A DNA stretch of 64,000 nt from Candidula unifasciata (GCA_905116865.2 CAJHNH020000724.1:484501-548500), one strand, 5' to 3'; counted from the stretch's first letter, positions 42,801-53,673 are shown. The notes: generated from the sequence alone by a model not told the origin. Translations and numbers: made by a program.

Positions 42801-45800
42801 TAGCACAAATACTGTGAATGTAACTAGAATAGTAGCACAAATACTATCAATGTAACTAGAATAGTAGCACAAAAACTGTCAATGTAACTAGAATAGTAGC
42901 ACAAATACTGTCAATGTAACTAGAATAGTAGCACAAATACTGTGAATGTAACTAGAATAGTAGCACAAATACTATCAATGTAACTAGAACAGTAGCACAA
43001 ATACTGTGAATGTAACTAGAATAGTAGCACAAATACTATCAATGTAACTAGAATAGTAGCACAAAAACTGTCAATGTAACTAGAACAGTAGCACAAATAC
43101 TGTCAATGTAACTAGAACAGTAGCACAAAAACTGTCAATGTAACTAGAACAATGGCACAAATACTGTCAATGTAACTAGAATAGTAGCACAAATACTGTC
43201 AATGTAACTAGAATAGTAGCACAAATACTGTGAATGTAACTAGAATAGTAGCACAAATACTATCAATGTAACTAGAATAGTAGCACAAAAACTGTCAATG
43301 TAACTAGAATAGTAGCACAAATACTGTCAATGTAACTAGAATAGTAGCACAAATACTGTGAATGTAACTAGAATAGTAGCACAAATACTATCAATGTAAC
43401 TAGAACAGTAGCACAAATACTGTGAATGTAACTAGAAAAGTAGCACAAATACTATCAATGTAACTAGAATAGTAGCACAAAAACTGTCAATGTAACTAGA
43501 ATAGTAGCACAAATACTGTCAATGTAACTAGAATAGTAGCACAAATACTGTGAATGTAACTAGAATAGTAGCACAAATACTGTCAATGTAACTAGAATAG
43601 TAGCACAAATACTGTGAATGTAACTAGAATAGTAGCACAAATACTGTCAATGTAACTAGAACAGTAGCACAAAAACTGTCAATGTAACTAGAACAATGGC
43701 ACAAATACTGTCAATGTAACTAGAATAGTAGCACAAATACTGTCAATGTAACTAGAATAGTAGCACAAATACTGTGAATGTAACTAGAATAGTAGCACAA
43801 ATACTATCAATGTAACTAGAATAGTAGCAAAAATACTGTCAATGTAACTAGAATAGTAGCACAAATACTGTCAATGTAACTAGAACAATGGCACAAATAC
43901 TGTCAATGTAACTAGAATAGTAGCACAAATACTGTCAATGTAACTAGAACAGTAGCACAAATACTGTCAATGTAACTAGAACAGTAGCACAAATACTGTG
44001 AATGTAACTAGAACAGTAGCACAAATACTGTCAATGTAACTAGAACAGTAGCACAAATACTGTCAATGTAACTAGAATAGTAGCACAAATACTGTCAATG
44101 TAACTAGAATAGTAGCACAAATACTGTCAATGTAACTAGAACAGTAGCACAAATACTGTCAATGTAACTAGAATAGTAGCACAAATACTGTCAATGTAAC
44201 TAGAATAGTAGCACAAATACTGTCAATGTAACTAGAACAATGGCACAAATACTGTCAATGTAACTAGAACAGTAGCACAAATACTGTCAATGTAACTAGA
44301 ACAATGGCACAAATACTGTCAATGTAACTAGAACAATGGCACAAATACTGTCAATGTAACTAGAACAGTAGCACAAATACTGTCAATGTAACTAGAACAA
44401 TGGCACAAATACTGTCAATGTAACTAGAACAGTAGCACAAATACTGTCAATGTAACTAGAATAGTAGCACAAATACTGTCAATGTAACTAGAATAGTAGC
44501 ACAAATACTGTCAATGTAACTAGAACAGTAGCACAAATACTGTCAATGTAACTAGAACAGTAGCACAAATACTGTCAATGTAACTAGAATAGTAGCACAA
44601 ATACTGTCAATGTAACTAGAACAATGGCACAAATACTGTCAATGTAACTAGAACAGTAGCACAAATACTGTCAATGTAACTAGAATAGTAGCACAAATAC
44701 TGTCAATGTAACTAGAATAGTAGCACAAATACTGTCAATGTGACTAGAACAGTAGCACAAATACTGTCAATGTAACTAGAATAGTAGCACAAATACTGTC
44801 AATGTAACTAGAACAATGGCACAAATACTGTCAATGTAACTAGAACAGTAGCACAAATACTGTCAATGTAACTAGAATAGTAGCACAAATACTGTCAATG
44901 TAACTAGAATAGTAGCACAAATACTGTCAATGTAACTAGAACAGTAGCACAAATACTTTCAATGTAACTAGAACAGTAGCACAAATACTGTCAATGTAAC
45001 TAGAATAGTAGCACAAATACTGTCAATGTAACTATAATAGTAGCACAAATACTGTCAATGTAACTAGAATAGTAGCACAAATACTGTCAATGTAACTATA
45101 ATAGTAGCACAAATACTGTCAATGTAACTAGAACAGTAGCACAAATACTGTCAATGTAACTAGAATAATAGCACAAATACTGTCAATGTAACTAGAACAG
45201 TAGCACAAATACTGTCAATGTAACTAGAACAGTAGCACAAATACTGTCAATGTAACTAGAACAGTAGCACAAATACTGTCAATGTAACTAGAATAGTAGC
45301 ACAAATACTGTCAATGTAACTAGAACAGTAGCACAAATACTGTCAATGTAACTAGAACAGTAGCACAAATACTGTCAATGTAACTAGAACAGTAGCACAA
45401 AAACTGTCAATGTAACTAGAACAATGGCACAAATACTGTCAATGTAACTAGAATAGTAGCACAAATACTGTCAATGTAACTAGAATAGTAGCACAAATAC
45501 TGTGAATGTAACTAGAATAGTAGCACAAATACTATCAATGTAACTAGAATAGTAGCACAAATACTGTCAATGTAACTAGAACAATGGCACAAATACTGTC
45601 AATGTAACTAGAATAGTAGCACAAATACTGTCAATGTAACTAGAACAGTAGCACAAATACTGTCAATGTAACTAGAACAGTAGCACAAATACTGTGAATG
45701 TAACTAGAACAGTAGCACAAATACTGTGAATGTAACTAGAATAGTAGCACAAATACTGTGAATGTAACTAGAACAATGGCACAAATACTGTGAATGTAAC

Positions 45801-45918
45801 TATAATAGTAGCACAAATACTGTCAATGTAACTAGAACAGTAGCACAAATACTGTCAATGTAACTAGAATAGTAGCACAAATACTGTCAATGTAACTAGA
45901 ACAGTAGCACAAATACTG
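39895..45918. repeat. 32-bp satellite, about 188 copies (6.0 kb)
   Basis: Unit TGTAACTAGAACAGTAGCAC plus AAATACTGTCAA, very uniform in length. Variable sites: GAACAG/GAATAG, GTCAA/GTGAA, AGTAGC/AATGGC, AATACT/AAAACT. It lies directly 5' of the gene 1 mini-exon. On the transcribed strand each unit reads TTGTGCTACTGTTCTAG, which resembles a weak 3' splice site. Confidence 0.98.
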
Positions 45919-46031
45919 ACACACTGAGACAGCAGAACGTACTGACAATTAAATACAACTTAGGCTCAATGATTCTGGGGTACGGTCTTGGTAGGCACAC
46001 ACAGCGCAGGTAAATTGGAGGGGGTGGGGAG

Positions 46032-46035
<4 letters not shown>

Positions 46036-46104
<69 letters not shown>
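46036..46104. repeat. (GA)n microsatellite
   Basis: About 69 bp of GA. The minus frames through it (starting MDFWILSLTLFF) look like a signal peptide, but no splice donor follows. Confidence 0.97.
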
Positions 46105-46108
<4 letters not shown>

Positions 46109-46200
46109 TGTAAAGAAGAGAGTCAGTGACAGTATCCAAAAGTCCATGAGCCAGAAACTTTCTTGACGGCACAGACTGAGTCACTGCTGGGTGAGAGGAA

Positions 46201-46602
46201 ATGGCACATCAGACAGCTACTGCAATAGTTGGTGGAGTTAGAAACATGGACAGAGTAGACAAACTGAATGCGCTGTGTTCTAGAGACTTTGAGACAAAAG
46301 AGTCAGAGCTGATAAGCAGCCTTTTGGAAATAGATATTGAACGAGGACAAGCACGAAGAAGCCAGTTGCGGGGAAAAGAAAGCAGAAATGCCAATCAACG
46401 CCTTCTTGGTACTATGAGCTTGGAGACAGACACAGAGATGGCTGCTGCATTGCAGTACGTAGCACGGATGGGTCAAACCGATGTGTTAGGATGTCGACAC
46501 GGACAACGGGTAGAGACTCGCTTTCAAATCCAGCTGCGACTCGTTGCAGCCCACGGCCGGTGTTCGAAACCGGGCGGTTTCCGGGGTTCACCCAGCCTCT
46601 AA
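46201..46602 (+). CDS. Unassigned ORF ending in SINE sequence
   Basis: 133 codons from ATG at 46201. The first 95 residues are mixed, charged and helix-like (DKLNALCSRDFETKESELIS, LLEIDIERGQARRSQL) and lie in otherwise single-copy sequence. From about residue 98 (about 46494) it runs into SINE family D and ends there. No known domain, no signal peptide. It could be an exon with a SINE-derived end, a transposon fragment, or chance. Confidence 0.25.
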   Translation: MAHQTATAIVGGVRNMDRVDKLNALCSRDFETKESELISSLLEIDIERGQARRSQLRGKESRNANQRLLGTMSLETDTEMAAALQYVARMGQTDVLGCRHGQRVETRFQIQLRLVAAHGRCSKPGGFRGSPSL

Positions 46603-46870
46603 GTAATGGGTACCAGATTTAACACTCTAGGGTGCCCGGATCAAGGCCGAAAGGTTGCGATATCCATAATACCGAGCCAAAGGGTTTACAACTCATGACT
46701 TCTGGATACGTTAAAAAAAAAAAAAACACACACTCTAGGGTAAATGGAGGAACGTCGCCGCACCTACGGATTTGCTTGCGGTCGGCGACACAGGTGGACA
46801 GTTTCACCTGTCCGTACTGGTGACAGAGCACTAATGGTTTATAACCGTGTACAGTAACGCTGGTTCATAT
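46494..46870 (+). mobile_element. SINE family D carrying a nested SINE E fragment
   Basis: AGACTCGCTTTCAAATCCAG, GTGTTCGAAACCGGGCGG (box B), GTAAATGGAGGAACGTCGC, CTAATGGTTTATAACCGTG. Interrupted at 46633-46729. The matching intact copy is 62022-62310; the first 30 or so bases of the head are lost here. Confidence 0.85.
46633..46729 (+). mobile_element. SINE family E, 5'-truncated, nested
   Basis: ATCAAGGCCGAAAGGTTGCG, TACCGAGCCAAAGGG, TTCTGGATACGTT, then a 14-base A-run and CAC. Flanked by 11-bp direct repeats ACACTCTAGGG (46622-46632 and 46730-46740). A complete retroposition record. Confidence 0.9.
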
Positions 46871-47079
46871 TTACGGACAACAAGTACCAAATACGACTTA
46901 GGTTTGCAGACAGTTAACGTCATCTAACCTGCTCCGTTAGAACTGAAATCTATTGTTTTTGTTTAAAATTAATTTTGGTTAATAATGATCACTTAAACAA
47001 TACACAATTCGGGGTGATGCATGTCACACATTGATTAAAAACAGTGGGTTCGGTAGGTAGGTAGATAGCTATACCCCAC

Positions 47080-47290
47080 TAGGACATCACCCAAGCGATA
47101 AACGCTCGGTGACACAAAGTGTCACTGTGCGGATGATGATCACCCGTGGAGAGTCCCAGAAACCCTTTTCACCTGTTAAGGCCATATCTATGGCTAGGCC
47201 ATATTTACGGCCCGGCTATATTCAGGACCCCCGGCGAAAGCCAGGGTGGAGCTTCAAAATAACAAATACTTGCATCCCACGAGGACACGG
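47080..47290 (-). mobile_element. SINE family F, minus copy
   Basis: Minus strand: GAATATAGCCGGGCCGTAAA, GGCCTAGCCATAGATATGGC, TTTCTGGGACTCTCCACGGG, TGATCATCATCCGCACAG. Same as 61855-62028 and 57458-57560. Confidence 0.8.
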
Positions 47291-47574
47291 CTATGAATAC
47301 AATAAAAATAATGTAAAAAAAAAAGTGGGTTCTGGATTGGATCGCTAATAATGGTGGGAATAAGTTTAAAAACTAACCAGAATCTTAAAAAGCAACCAAG
47401 TTTCTAATGTTTATTAAATAGATTTTGGTAGTAAAATATATGCAACAAGCATGATAATGTTTGATACCACGACTGATTATCAAAGATAGTATCCACAGGT
47501 AGTGTGGTACTACCATTTATATTTCAAGGCCTATTAATAGTGGGGGTGCACAAACAGACGATCACCGTCTGAAG

Positions 47575-47775
47575 AGAATGGTTAGCAATGAGTGACATTG
47601 ACATCTGGCCAACAATGAAGACTCTAAGGAAAGGAATGATGGGCACACAATCAGATGCTACCTGTGCTACTGGCAACTGGAACTCTGCGTTGGCTGCTTA
47701 AGATTGGGACGGGGCGCTTCATAGAATGCCCCGAGTGCTATGATGTCGGTTTTTAACTCCAACTATAATTAATAA
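47575..47775 (+). mobile_element. LINE 3' end, RNase-H family
   Basis: TGCTACTGGCAACTGGAACT, CTGCTTAAGATTGGGACGGG and GTGCTATGATGTCGG match the 3' UTR at 9470-9545 and 59990-60310. Confidence 0.65.
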
Positions 47776-47859
47776 AGATCACAGTGTCGTGCCTGCATGT
47801 GAAGACGAGGATTCTGGCAAATCAGTAAATGATTATTTTTTTAGGCTTCTGCTTTTCGT

Positions 47860-48180
47860 GAACAGAGATGAAATGCCTTAGAAGAGCTGCAGGAGTTTCA
47901 AGGAAAGACAGAATACGAAATCATGAAATCAGACGAATGCTAGGAATATAGCCAATCTTACAGGTCATCAAAGAACAACAAATGAAGTGGTTTGGAAACC
48001 TAACAAGAATGCCCTGGTACCATCTACCACAGCGAGCAACACTAAAACGTTACAACGGGTATAGAGCGAGTGGAAGACCTCGGAAAATATGGAGTAATGG
48101 CATTAAGAACAGCCTTACAGAAATGAACATCAGTCTTAATAGTGCTCTTGACAGAGCTCATCAACGACAATTACATCCCC
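47860..48180 (+). mobile_element. LINE reverse-transcriptase C-terminal end
   Basis: EMKCLRRAAGVSRKDRIRN, HEIRRMLGI, stop, QQMKWFGNLTRM, ATLKRYNGYRASGRPRKIW, NSALDRAHQRQL. Same family as 37580-38000 (ARQQVKWFGHVTRL). It ends immediately before a GAA tract. Confidence 0.88.
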
Positions 48181-48225
48181 CCACCCCTCCCCCACCCCCC
48201 ACTCTTCGATGAGGTACAAGGTGGA

Positions 48226-48386
48226 AGAGAAGAAGAAGAAGAAGAAGAAGAAGAAGAAGAAGAAGAAGAAGAAGAAGAAGAAGAAGAAGAAGAAGAAGAA
48301 GAAGAAGAAGAAGAAGAAGAAGAAGAAGAAGAAGAAGAAGAAGAAGAAGAAGAAGAAGAAGAAGAAGAAGAAGAAAAAGAAGAAGC
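48226..48386. repeat. (GAA)n microsatellite
   Basis: About 160 bp, almost pure, placed at the 3' end of the LINE at 47860. Confidence 0.98.
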
Positions 48387-49176
48387 TATTCTGACGGTTA
48401 TTTTCTTTGATAGTTGGGAAAAAAAACCTCCAGATTTTTTGCTTTATTAATTTTATTTTACTCAAAACTTGCAGAATCATTTCTTAATTGTTCAAGCTGA
48501 AGTATTTACTCAGAGATACACTATTGTGTTTGTATTTGCATCTTTGTCAAAGTTACTAGGTGTACATTTCTTTTTGGAATAAAAAAAAAAAAAAAGCAGT
48601 AATATAGTGCCGTGAAAGACGTAACCCAACTTAAACAAGGTACAAGAAAATGTCACCGGAAAGTAGACGCAGAATTGCTGATTATAAATCAATAACGAAG
48701 CGTGTGTGTAACAGCTCTAATTTACACCGTCCATTACCAATTATATTTATTATTACAGTTTACTTTTTATTACAAACAGGCCACTTGGTTTACAGCTCGA
48801 ACAAAAAAAAAGGGGGGGGGGGGCGTTCACTGCATGCTTCTGCCACGTATAAAGAAACCGTTAAATGTGAAAATACAAGTTACTAGTACTGTACCACGAT
48901 GTTAGCTGCGCACGCATACTCTCAACAATGAAGCGATGAGGGAAAAAATAACGTGACACCCTCTCTAGTGTAAACGGTACCCACTAAAGCTTATATATGC
49001 GAATGATCACGCCTCGCCATTGCTATAAATGTATGAGTGTGCTTAAAATCACATCCATGATGCCCCCCTTCAACCGTAAAACGGATTATTTACAACATTT
49101 TTGAAATGACAGATACAACAGTATGCAAACGGTAAAGAAAGTAAACGGCCCACCTGCTCCAGTAAAAATCAACAAA
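48387..49176. other. Inter-gene region, nothing recognised
   Basis: A-run and G-run near 48805-48823. Possible TATATATG at 48990-49000 but nothing downstream to support a promoter. Confidence 0.4.
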
Positions 49177-49179
49177 TTA

Positions 49180-49350
49180 ACAAGCCTGTTTTGTAGAGAC
49201 ATCTTCGCAAAACCTGACAAATTCAACATCAGTCAGTATAAACACATCTTCACCACAACTGTGGCCAACTGTATATACTGTGTTGGTACAATTCTTTAAA
49301 ACAGTGCAAAGGTACTCCGAAATCGGTGGGTGACCACAGTAATCCTTTTT
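49180..49350 (-). pseudogene. Cysteine-rich, sushi/CCP-like sequence, probable relic exon
   Basis: Minus frame: DYCGHPPISEYLC, TVLKNCTNTVYTVGHSCGED, VFILTDVEFVRFCEDVSTK, QAC. Spacing (C-x-x-P-P-I ... Y-x-V-G-x-x-C ... F-I-L ... F-C-E) resembles a sushi (complement control) domain, with six rather than four cysteines. A possible phase 1 donor GTTAAT follows the GCT T of QA, compatible with the mini-exon at 39837. No good acceptor: only AAAAAG before GATTAC, preceded by a branch-like ACTAAT. A TAA lies just 5' of it. It could be the missing 5' domain of gene 1 or a dead exon. Confidence 0.3.
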
Positions 49351-49362
49351 CCAAGTCCGCAA

Positions 49363-50518
49363 TTAGTTTACTGATATCTTGATGTTATTTGTGTTTTAGA
49401 ATGTGTGATTACATATCACGTCTACACAGGAGTGTGCTGTAAATGCAAGAAAATGAGTAATCTATTTCATATTACAATCGCAATTTTGATACCAGACTTC
49501 TGAAAACGGTTTTACTTGGTCCACTACTACTTGATAGCTATTGTTACCGTGACCTCCGATAAAATTAACACATATTGGATAAGGCGGTAACTGTCTCGCT
49601 ACAGATAAAGACCAAAGCTTGTGACCTGCTCGTAAAGAAACAAATCACTACAGATATCCATTCGATACCGTGTTAATGTTAGGGCGCATATTGTAAGGTG
49701 TAGGCATGTCTGTATTTATTAGCGTGGCGTCTCGAATCTTCCATCATCGACAAAACATTGATTTTCTAGAGCCTTCTTCCTTCCTCCTTCTATCTCTTCT
49801 TTCTCCTTCTTACTGTTATTCCACCTTCTTCATTATTCTCCCTTCCTTATTCTTCCTCCTTCTTCTTTGTCCTTTTTTCCTCCTCCCCCTTCTTCTTTTT
49901 CGACTTCTTCTTCTTCTTCTTCGTTTGTTTTTTTTCCTTCTTTTTCTGCCTTTTTATCTCCTAACAATGGAGCAAAGGGCCTCGCTTATTACTTTTTAAA
50001 ATATTTTTTCGTCATCCCTCTATAAAACTATATTTTCGCAGCTTTGACCTAATTTCTCACTAATCTCCGTATTTTCTGCCATTCACTTCTGTTCACCAGG
50101 ACTGGCTCTGTTTAGTAATTAACTCTTTCACTGGCTGCCATCAATTTCTTCTACCCTTTTTATCTCGAAAATGTCCAATTTAAATCACTGCACAAGTCAC
50201 AGGAAATTTCAAAAACAACAATAAAACAATAACTATGGTTGAGAAGGTAGTTAATGTAACTTATTTTGTTCTGCATTCACGCATCAGCCCAGCAGGCACG
50301 TTATAGCCCAAGTGTGATATCTGCGACTCGCGCACAACCCATCCGATTTCAGTAAACCCCTAATGGGTCGCCATTTCTGGCATGACTGTTAGGGCAGTGG
50401 GTCTACCCCCCCCCCTCCCCCACCACCCCTATGGGGTCCTCGAATAAGGAATGAGTTATACGTCTGTTTCAAAACGTATGCCTCTAAATCCTTTATGCTA
50501 TCTGCAAAACAAAGAATA
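49363..50518. other. Inter-gene region, pyrimidine-rich part
   Basis: A CTT/CCT-rich stretch at 49765-49945, and one MITE-like end (TTAACTCTTTCACTGG at 50126) without a partner. No supported gene. Confidence 0.45.
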
Positions 50519-50755
50519 AAGTCGGCTCTGTGGCTTAGGCGTTGCGAAGGACCTTCTTATTGTCGGGATGCCAGGTTGGATCCCAGCTGCGGACGGTTGT
50601 CTTGCGTTGGTTTCGACAATGCTACCGAGAGCTGACCGTTCGGTGGCAATGGCAAACTAATAAACGTAAAATTTGCCTAGAAAAACCACACCCACAAAAA
50701 AAAAAAAAATGCTGGTGTTGCTTCTGCAATTTCCTGTAAAAGATAAGCAACAGAT
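50519..50755 (+). mobile_element. SINE family A
   Basis: CGGCTCTGTGGCTTAGGCG (box A), CAGGTTGGATCCCAGCTGCG (box B), CCGAGAGCTGACCGTTCGG, AATGGCAAACTAATAAACG, TTGCCTAGAAAAACCACACC. Near full length, with an A-run at 50697-50709. Confidence 0.9.
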
Positions 50756-50964
50756 GTTTTGTTTATATGCAAAACCGTTACGTAGATCACAATGACTTGT
50801 CTTCCAGTACAACATTACATCTTCAATGCCACTGCGAGTTTGTAATTTACAGTATTGCAGGAGCAATAGTTTTTAAAGCAGGATTTCTTTGATTTGTTTA
50901 GAACTACACCATTTATTGTGACCTTACAAAGACAGTTTATTGTAACTGAATGAAGAAATAACAG

Positions 50965-51755
50965 GAATTCCTGGGCAACCACTAGTATCAACGGTTATAA
51001 GACAGAGAAGATGCCTGGGCAGCCACTAGTATCAATAGTTATAAGACAGAGAAGATGGCTGGAAAACCACTAGTATCAACAGTTATAAGACAGAGAAGAT
51101 GCCTGGGCAGCCACTAGTATCAATAGTTATAAGACAGAGAAGATGGCTGGAAAACCACTAGTATCAACAGTTATAAGACAGAGAAGATGGCTGGACAACC
51201 ACTAGTATCAACAGTTATAAGACAGAGAAGATGGCTGGACAACCACTAGTATCAACAGTTATAAGACAGAGAAGATGGCTGGACAACCACTAGTATCAAC
51301 AGTTATAAGACAGAGAAGATGCCTGGGCAGCCACTAGTATCAATAGTTATAAGACAGAGAAGATGGCTGGAAAACCACTAGTATCAACGGTTATAAGACA
51401 GAGAAGATGCCTGGGCAGCCACTAGTATCAATAGTTATAAGACAGAGAAGATGGCTGGAAAACCACTAGTATCAACAGTTATAAGACAGAGAAGATGGCT
51501 GGACAACCACTAGTATCAACAGTTATAAGACAGAGAAATCTCTGGACAACCACTTGTATCAACAGTTATAAGACGAAGAAGATGGCTGGACAACTACTAG
51601 TATCAACAGTTATAAAACGAAGAAGATGACTGGACAACCACTTGTATCAACAGTTATAAGACAGAGAAATCTCTGGACAACCAATAGTATCAACAGTTAT
51701 AAGACAGAGAAGATGCCTGGACAACCACTAGTATCAACAGTTATAAGACGAAGAA
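50965..51755. repeat. 44-bp minisatellite, about 18 copies
   Basis: Unit GACAACCACTAGTATCAACA plus GTTATAAGACAGAGAAGATGGCTG; variants CCTGGGCAG, GGAAAACC, AAATCTCTG, ACGAAGAAG. Blocks of variants recur (CCTGGGCAG units at 51009, 51099, 51320, 51408). The last unit runs straight into LINE coding sequence at 51756. Confidence 0.96.
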
Positions 51756-52085
51756 GATGGCGCTATATTGGCCACATCCTGGGAAGAAACCAGCAGAGAA
51801 TCACCAAACAGGCATTAAAATGGGAAAAAATCAGGGATTAAGGAGGCGAGAACGCACAAAATAAACCTTAAAACGAACGTTGATAAGAGAGGCCAAGGGG
51901 CTGGATTGGATTCCATCTATGATACTAAACTGACTGCACATGATAGAACGAAATAGAGAATAGACTGCGAATAGACTGCGAGCCCTTTGTGACATATAAT
52001 AGCACAACTGGGCAATGTATAAATGAAGGAATACCTGAATGGAATGAATGAATAAAGGAATGAATAAATGAACGAATGAAGTGAC
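51756..52085 (+). mobile_element. LINE C-terminal end following the 44-bp array
   Basis: RRRRWRYIGHILGRNQQRIT, then KQALKWEKIRD. The 3' part has GAATAGACTGCGAGCC, TGTGACATATAATAGCACAA and a degenerate (GAAT)n tail at 52035-52080. The 44-bp array is an amplification of the codons just before RRRRWRYIGH. Confidence 0.85.
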
Positions 52086-52285
52086 TAACAATACAATATT
52101 CTTCCTAAACTGTCTGGCTCACTCTGAACGACCTCGTGCGATTCATTCAAGCTGTAAACTTCCGACAAAACAAGTGGACATTCAAGGAAGCAAACTTACA
52201 CAGCAAGAAAATGAAACTGAGCGACTACTGTAAGACTATGAAAAGGTTGTCACGAGAAGCACTCTTCATTTTCGTGGTTACCACA

Positions 52286-52498
52286 AAGTCGGCGTCTGTG
52301 GCTCAGGCGTTGCGAACACGGGTTTGATCCCAGCTGCGGACAATTGATCTTGTGTTGGTTTCGACATTGATACCGAAAGTTGACCGTTCAGTAAACAATG
52401 ACAAACTACTGAACATAAAATGTGCCTAGAAAACCCACAAAAAAGAACAAATGTTTGAGTTGGTTCTGCAACGTCCTGTAAAGAATACACAACTAATA
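52286..52498 (+). mobile_element. SINE family A
   Basis: CGGCGTCTGTGGCTCAGGCG (box A), GGGTTTGATCCCAGCTGCGG (box B), TGACAAACTACTGAACATAA, GTTCTGCAACGTCCTGTAAA. A deletion of about 12 bp sits between the boxes. Confidence 0.9.
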
Positions 52499-52589
52499 AT
52501 TAACCACAAATTTCCCTGCGGAATAAAGGGCCACATTCGGAAAGAGGGATAAACCCTACTAACAAGCATGTCGTAACGGCAACTAGTTA

Positions 52590-52845
52590 GGGGTTTCCAT
52601 TCAAAGTCGTGGTGTATGAGTTCGAGGGCCACGGAACAAGCAGTCTTCATACAAAGAAATGTGTAAAAGGGATCTGCAGGCAAAACTCAAGTTCTGGAAA
52701 AATACTCAAATCCAGAAATGGACGAAAAACCAGAAATTTCCGGAGTTTACAGCTAACGAACGCGAAGAAGAAGAAGAAGAAGAAGAAGAAGAAGAAGAAG
52801 AAGAAGAAGAAGAAGAAGAAGAAGAAGAAGAAGAAGAAGAAGAAG

Positions 52846-52877
<32 letters not shown>

Positions 52878-52915
52878 GAAGAAGAAGAAGAAGAAGTAGA
52901 AGAAGAAGAAGGATT
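52590..52915 (+). mobile_element. GAA-tailed SINE with 150-bp GAA tract
   Basis: TTTCCATTCAAAGTCGTGG, CACGGAACAAGCAGTCTTC, GCAAAACTCAAGTTCTGG, CAGAAATGGACGAAAAACC, GTTTACAGCTAACGAACGCG. The element ends at 52763; GAA repeats (with GTA units at 52875 and 52896) run to 52913. The head at about 52560-52590 is worn. Confidence 0.9.
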
Positions 52916-53673
52916 TTACCACAGATAAACAACAACAACAACAAAACGGTAAGTCGGGTGTCAATGCAAACAAGTTCCCACCACGACATTAGAATTGCTG
53001 GTTACTGTCTAATATTTTAACACATGATTGTTTAAGCTTTTTTAGTTGAGGGGTATTTTGTTTATAATCTGAGAACTGTCAACGATCAAAGAGAGCAGGA
53101 AGGATAAAATGTCTTCGGCCTCAACAATGAACGTTTCATAAATGTCGTCCTCTAGTAAGAGTTAATGCCTCTCTCACAAGTAGTACATAACTGTACTGCG
53201 TAATTGCGTTCATTAATTCTCCTAATTGTAACTATGTAGATAAAATGTAACACATCTGATACTAGCAAAATTTAAGATAACAAATATGGACTTGCAATGT
53301 GTTCTCCCCTTTCTTCCTCCCCTTCCACAGTTATCTGATAAACATTCGGTATTATGGAAGTTATCAATGCATAGATTGTTTACTGGTCTTGTTAGGGTTG
53401 ACTTTTGTATTTTGAGTAGTTGTATGAAAGTAAAGTCATTCAAAATAATTTTCCTGATTTTATTTTCAGATGTAGGCAAATATTAAAATATACACGTAAT
53501 GAAGACAATTGACATATATTATATGGATTACTCATTACATACGCCAACATACATAAATCGGTATTTGTGTTTGCAAACATAGGGATTCTGTAAGGATTCT
53601 ATATTTTTCTTTTATTGCTGACAAATACTGAGTTTTAAGAATCAACCCCTGATATAGTCTCGCCTTTCTGAAA
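52916..53673. other. Region upstream of gene 2
   Basis: Should hold the promoter and 5' UTR of gene 2 if its first exon is the signal-peptide exon. A TATATTATATGG sequence at 53515-53526 is about 150 bp before the ATG; not strong enough to call. No repeats recognised, unlike most of the window. Confidence 0.4.

Noticed and set aside
39895..45918. CRISPR or centromere candidate for the 32-bp array
   Set aside because: Units are contiguous with no spacers; the unit is far shorter than usual centromeric monomers and lies beside a gene exon.
46036..46147. MDFWILSLTLFF signal-peptide-like start on the minus strand, a candidate first exon of gene 1
   Set aside because: It runs into (CT)n with no splice donor; hydrophobicity comes from the low-complexity DNA.
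48142..48480. Poly-Glu, poly-Lys and poly-Phe frames over GAA tracts (also 4159-4766, 13430-13781, 52609-52989)
   Set aside because: Simple-repeat artefacts; the tracts are tails of SINEs or LINEs.
50126..50141. Fifth TTAA MITE (TTAACTCTTTCACTGG)
   Set aside because: Only one end found; no matching AAAGAGTTAA within reach.
53515..53526. TATA box for gene 2 (TATATTATATGG)
   Set aside because: AT-rich background makes such strings common; no initiator or transcript evidence, so not called as a feature.
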